Part shown: in pieces, positions 59,786-64,000 of the stretch
How the letters are laid out: each line of letters begins with the position of its first letter
How positions within the stretch are numbered: the first letter of the stretch is position 1
Source: Hypericum androsaemum
Taxonomy: Eukaryota > Streptophyta > Magnoliopsida > Malpighiales > Hypericaceae
Direction: 5' to 3'
Assembly: GCA_963995505.1 (NCBI GenBank)
Contig: OZ023197.1
Coordinates: 11,840,475 to 11,904,474, forward strand
DNA: 64,000 nt
Notes under the pieces: generated by a model
The model's database searches: none
What the model saw: the letters and a program-made list of their open reading frames with translations, nothing else
Told to the model about the DNA's origin: nothing
Translations under genes and position numbers: made by a program

Positions 59786-61089
59786 TTGGGTCTCTATTCG
59801 AGGCCAGAAATCTCATATTCCAATTTCTCCCCCGCAATGGAGACAAGTAAAAAGAAGAAGCTAGAAACCCAACCAGGAGTAGACCGTATCAGCGACTTGA
59901 CCGATGATATACTAGTACACATCCTATCATTCCTTGAGACCCAAGACGCCGTGAGGACCACCGTCTTGTCGCGGCGGTGGCAGTGCTTGTGGATCTATGT
60001 GCCTAACCTCAACTTCAGTGTCCCAATATCAACATCGGCGGAGGAGGAGTATAACCCTAAATTGCAGTTCCTGGAGAGAGCCCTAATACTCCACTCCGCA
60101 CCCAAGCTCCACAGATTCAGCCTTGTATGCTTCGACAAGCACCTACGCCAGAGGATGGACCTGTTCGTTCGTTTCGCGGTATTGCGTCAAGTGGAGGTTC
60201 TGCACTTGTCCTTATACGATAAATTCCTCCTCCCCCAATGGTTTTACTCCCAAGATTCTTTGAGGGAGCTCAGAACGCGTTTTTGTTATTTCTCGCCTAA
60301 GGGGAGTACGGATTGGGGGTCGCTTAGGGTTTTGCACGTGGAATCTGGGAGTTTCAAAGGGATCGAGAATGTATTGTCAGGCTGTCCCGTGCTTGAGTCC
60401 TTGACGTTGCGTGGTGTCTGTGTGTCTACTAACTCTTGTCCGGTGGACATTGTTCACAACAAGTTAAAGCAATTGGTGATACGTACCAGTTGTTCCTCTT
60501 CAAAGGATCACAATGCGCTTCGTGTTATGGCTCCTCAGCTTGAAGAGTTGGAGATTTCTGGAGCTTGGTATTGGAACAGTTGTAAGCTCATTGATATCCC
60601 GTCGTCTGCTCACATTTCTCTACAGTTCTTCATCGCATCATATATTGAGAGGAAGGGTAAAAACGCAGTGCGGAAGTGTCAAAATGCAGTAAAAGAGCTT
60701 CTTGAATCGGCTCGACATTCGGATGAGTTATGCGATAAAAATATCTGCATCAAGGTAATCTTTTTTATATGCTTTGCTCAGAAATAATGAAATTTGTATC
60801 TTAGATGGTATGCTGGTGAGATTGACGCTGTATGCAAATTGTTCTTATTACATGTTTGATAAGCTTATGATTGGACCTCGGTTATCTTGACTCAACCATA
60901 TTTTATTACTTGGGCGAATCATAGTTGGTCTCTATTCTTTTGTTCACAAACGAGTTCGATTATTTCATTATGACATATTCTTGTTTGCTGAAGGTTCTTG
61001 CTAAAATGGAGATGAATTCATTGCATGCTACAATATCCAGCCGAGGGTGTTCGGTCCTTGACGTGAGACTAGCCAACCTTCAGCATTGA
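59786..61089 (+). CDS. F-box/LRR protein, intact copy 4, about 337-354 aa
   Basis: Two exons, 59786-60754 and 60994-61089 (donor AAG|GTAATC, acceptor GCTGAAG), phase 0. The likely start is the second Met (59837, METSKKKKLE), which all other copies share, giving 337 residues; the upstream Met gives 354. F-box at about residues 16-60 (DRISDLTDDILVHILSFLET, VLSRRWQCLW). Leucine-rich segments follow, including FKGIENVLSGCPVLESLTLR and IDIPSSAHISLQFFIASYI; the end is GCSVLDVRLANLQH. F-box proteins bring substrates to SCF ubiquitin ligases by binding SKP1. The C-terminal FBD domain common in this group is absent, and the protein is shorter than usual (often 400-480). It is the only one of four tandem copies with no break. 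Confidence 0.87.
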
Positions 61090-61765
61090 ATACTTGGTCC
61101 TTTGGTCGTAGTCATTTTTTTCAGGTAAGATATAGTTCCAAAATGTTTCTCCTTCAAAGTTGCACTAATACGAAATTCCAGAATCTTCAATCAACTTTGT
61201 TATTTCTCTTTTCTCCATCAAGAACAAATGGAAGACGTTTACCATCTCAGATTGTAGGCTCTAACTATTGCAAGAATAACTTTTTTCTTTTTCCTTTGGT
61301 CCATTCATCCGATGATAACCGTTATTATGACATTGACGATTGGAAGTTGAAGAACCATGCCACTGATTCCGAAGTCATATGAGGCGTCTTTACTTCAAGT
61401 TGTTGAAATGTTGTCCGGTTTGCCATACTCCTGGTAGGAATACCATGTTTGAGGAGAGAATTTGAGCATGTATTACAACCATTAATCTTTTGTTGCTTCA
61501 ACAATTTAGCGTGGCGGTTTACTTATCGTTGAGCACATGCGAATGCTATTGCACCCGTAAAAATGCAGGAGACAGAATTGAGGCAACAAGCATTTGCGCT
61601 AACCCAGTTGAGAGGGAGTGAAACAGAGGAACGCAGAGTCAAACAGAGGAGGTAACCTATGTGGGTTGCCAATTAGAAGAGAAGGGGTTAAGCGAGTGAT
61701 GCAAATGATGAGGTAATGTGGGATTGAAATTAGAAATATTAACAATATTACATTTGTTTTAGGAT

Positions 61766-61885
61766 TGTATTGGAGCAATAGATGTTAACGATAGGGTAGC
61801 CAAGATTTGATGGAAGAAAGGGAGGAGCTACAGAAAATATTTGGGTTCGCAGGACGGAAAATCACTGTTCATGATGCTAGCAAAT
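61766..61885 (+). pseudogene. PIF/Harbinger transposase fragment, second copy
   Basis: Reads DCIGAIDVND and, after indels and a stop, KKGGATENIWV. Co-linear with 58578-58690 but more decayed. Marks the right side of the F-box unit. Confidence 0.7.
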
Positions 61886-61899
61886 ATTTTTGTGAAAAT

Positions 61900-62590
61900 T
61901 AAGTGAAGAAAATCTTAAAAATGGATCAGACTAGATGAATGGATTACGAGATTAAATAACATATGTTTTAGCGCAAAATAGAAGTTAATGTTCATTTATG
62001 TTATTGTTATCCAAGAGTGTTGCATTATTATTTTAGTTTGACTATTTTTACATATATATTATTATACTCTGTTAGCATTTTTAATTTATGTTCTATTACT
62101 TTTGTGAAAAATATAGTTCAAAATTGTTATAAAGAATTTTGCTATTTTGTAGTTATGCATGATTCAAGCATCAAATAATCTGAATCAACTGATATCCAAA
62201 AAATAAGTTATATTGAAAAAAAAATGGAGATCAATTTGATTGTACTAGAAACAAATTCTAAAATTCTTATCCACAATGAAACTCCAAAGAGTTGAACTGA
62301 GGCAACGTGGAACCTCTAACAGTAGCACTAGTAACTCATTGATTTCACATTAAAACCAGAGTGCACATCCATTTGAATTAGAAGAGCAATTCAATCTTCG
62401 TATGTCGCTAAGAAGATAAAAACAATACAAATTACACCAGAATACAAACATCACGTAAAACACCCATAACAATATAATCTTTGGACGATTAAGCCTTGGC
62501 CCGATATACTTGGCTACCGATTCGCCATACACGAGGCTTACTCAGTAGACAATCTGATTGGAACATCGCAACAACTAGAAGCGGGATGCA
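61900..62590. other. Intergenic between F-box copy 4 and the NBS-LRR gene
   Basis: AT-rich up to 62340. 62370-62590 is the 3' flank of the NBS-LRR gene, duplicated at 52790-53070. The small minus-strand frame 62350-62532 is part of that flank. Confidence 0.55.
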
Positions 62591-62596
62591 CATTAG

Positions 62597-64000
62597 CTAA
62601 ATGGAGAGATTATGCTTCAGGGTCGTGGCCCAAATGGAGAGTGTCTCCAGAGAGGTAAGATGTTGAATCCATTTAGGAAGAGACTTCATCTCTTTCCAAT
62701 CGTGAAAATAAAAAGTGCGGAGTTTCCCGAGGAGTTGGATCAACTCTGTATTATTCTCCTCAAACAGGTTCATCTCCCCACATTCACAGATTGCTAGGCT
62801 CTCAAGGGCAGATAGGTGGTGGAGCCATACAGCCAGGAAACTTGTATCTGCGAGATGCCCAGTGTCTAGGGACTTTAAAGAAGTGAGGCCTTGGAGCGCC
62901 TCCTCCGACAAAAAATCCAAACCTCCAATTTTCCAAATCCGCAGAGATTGCAATGGTGAGAGACTAGTGCTAGTCGGAGGTGGTTTGGCCTGTTTGAGTG
63001 TCTCTTCTAATAGCTCTGAACTTGTCCCCCATAGAGTCAGAATGCTGAGAGAAGGAAGCTGAGGCATCCACCCCTTAAATTCGGGGCATGTCCAGATCAT
63101 CAACTCAGAAAGGCAAGGCAACTGGTAGTGGAGCTGCCTTTCCGATCTCCTCCACCATCCCTTCAGTTTAAGACAAGTATAAAGAACGAGATTCTTCAAG
63201 CTAGGAAAGAAACATGACCTGCCTGATCCTTTGGTATTCTCAATGTTGTCTATTATGTACTCTAACTCTAACAATCCTGAAATATCCAGATGTTGAAGAG
63301 AGGGAAGTTCATCCAACGGTGGGAAGGACTTGCAATTGCTGCACTTGTAAATCTTAATCTTTACTAGATTTTCGAGTGAGGATACCCACATCGGAATCCT
63401 CACTCCTCTGTAGTCTTCCAACCTCAACTCCTTTAGGTTTACGTGGGGCTCCATTGCTTCCAGTGACTTCTCCTCGCTGCTTATGTCCTCCACTTCATGA
63501 TCCCCCATTTCAATGCCAAGTCCCGAAGATGGGGCTTGTCTTTCAAGTTGGCCGCCTTAAATTCCCAAAAACCTTTTTTCGCATATCGAAGATTGACTAT
63601 CTCCAATGTTCCCCTCAACTTGGTCAGTCCATGTAACTCGTCCAATCCACCAATGGCTTGCCTCCTTTTTTTGTTTGACAAGCATAATCGTGACAACACC
63701 TCGAGGGAAGTCAGCTGTCCTATTCCTTGCGGCATCTCTTTCAAACTACGACATCTTTCCAGCCCAAGGTAGACAAGGTTTACCAGCTTGTTAATGTCTC
63801 TTGGCAAATGTCTGAGCTCATCACAAACATCCAAAATAAGCACTTGCAAATTCTGAAGTCGTGTAATAGAATCAGGCAGCTTTTGCATTTTATTCCCAGA
63901 AAGATCGAGATGAGCCAGATGGTTTAATTTATCGATGAGACTTGGCAATGTTTGAATTAAACATCTTTGTAGCGTCAACACTCTTAAGCTTCTCAACTTG
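62597..64000 (-). pseudogene. CC-NBS-LRR (RGA-like) resistance gene, LRR part, frameshifted and cut by the window edge
   Basis: Minus strand enters open at 64000 (KLRSLRVLTLQRC) and shows regular plant LRRs: LPSLIDKLNHLAHLDLSGN, LPDSITRLQNLQVLIL, LPRDINKLVNLVYLGL. It continues with the R1-type block HGLTKLRGTLEIVNL. After LRDLALKW a run of five Gs appears one short: the first frame stops at IMKWRT, while the next frame continues DHEVEDISSEEKSLEAMEPH to NLKELRLEDYRGVRIP and more LRRs, ending TLKHNLSI. Such proteins are intracellular immune receptors. The NB-ARC and coiled-coil parts lie beyond the window. It is either a pseudogene or a homopolymer sequencing error; both halves otherwise look well preserved. 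Confidence 0.88.

Noticed and set aside
61086..61382. 98-codon frame behind the intact F-box gene
   Set aside because: Starts at the F-box stop codon region, lies in a 3' flank shared with pseudogene copies that do not keep the frame, and shows no domain.

Overview
This 64 kb window is nuclear DNA of a flowering plant, most likely a eudicot. The evidence is AT-rich intergenic DNA, GT-AG introns, plant gene families (ATL RING-H2, F-box/LRR, SKP1-like, NBS-LRR, UMPH-1 nucleotidase) and plant transposons (Mutator-like, hAT, Ty1-copia, SINE, LINE). I cannot name the species. No tRNA, rRNA or CRISPR array was seen.

Layout. 1-800: last exon of a MAM33/p32-type mitochondrial protein gene. 0.8-12.5 kb: gene-free DNA with a Mutator-like element (4249-5347) and a composite repeat (about 6.85-10.56 kb). 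The composite has two 22-bp minisatellites facing each other and a decayed UDP-GlcNAc pyrophosphorylase fragment. 12.5-24.4 kb: the conserved core, with three ordinary multi-exon genes whose splice sites I could follow: an NT-C2 (EEIG1/EHBP1) protein (+), a pyrimidine/cytosolic 5'-nucleotidase III (-), and a conserved 821-residue protein of unknown function (+). 25 kb: a short hypothetical exon (-). 26-32 kb: a transposon bed with two hAT elements of one family, each carrying a later insertion (a MULE MITE in one, a 1.57 kb solo LTR in the other). 32.8-38.4 kb: three single-exon ATL RING-H2 genes, one with a 3-bp deletion inside the RING. 40.6-45.7 kb: a 5.1 kb palindrome whose arms carry SKP1-like fragments. 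45.9-62 kb: four tandem F-box/LRR units, one intact and three broken, invaded by a LINE tail, a pol-less copia element, a hAT element and a Pack-MULE. 62.6-64 kb: 3' part of an NBS-LRR gene (-), frameshifted and running off the window edge.

Functionally, the right half is rich in ubiquitin-ligase parts (ATL E3s, F-box receptors, SKP1-like fragments) beside a resistance gene, in a fast-evolving duplicating region. The most distinctive object is the Pack-MULE at 56560-57951. It has near-identical long terminal inverted repeats, a perfect 9-bp target duplication, and joined fragments of two unrelated genes (PIP5K and an AP2/TOE transcription factor). All exon models were read by eye; family names rest on motif recognition, not database searches.
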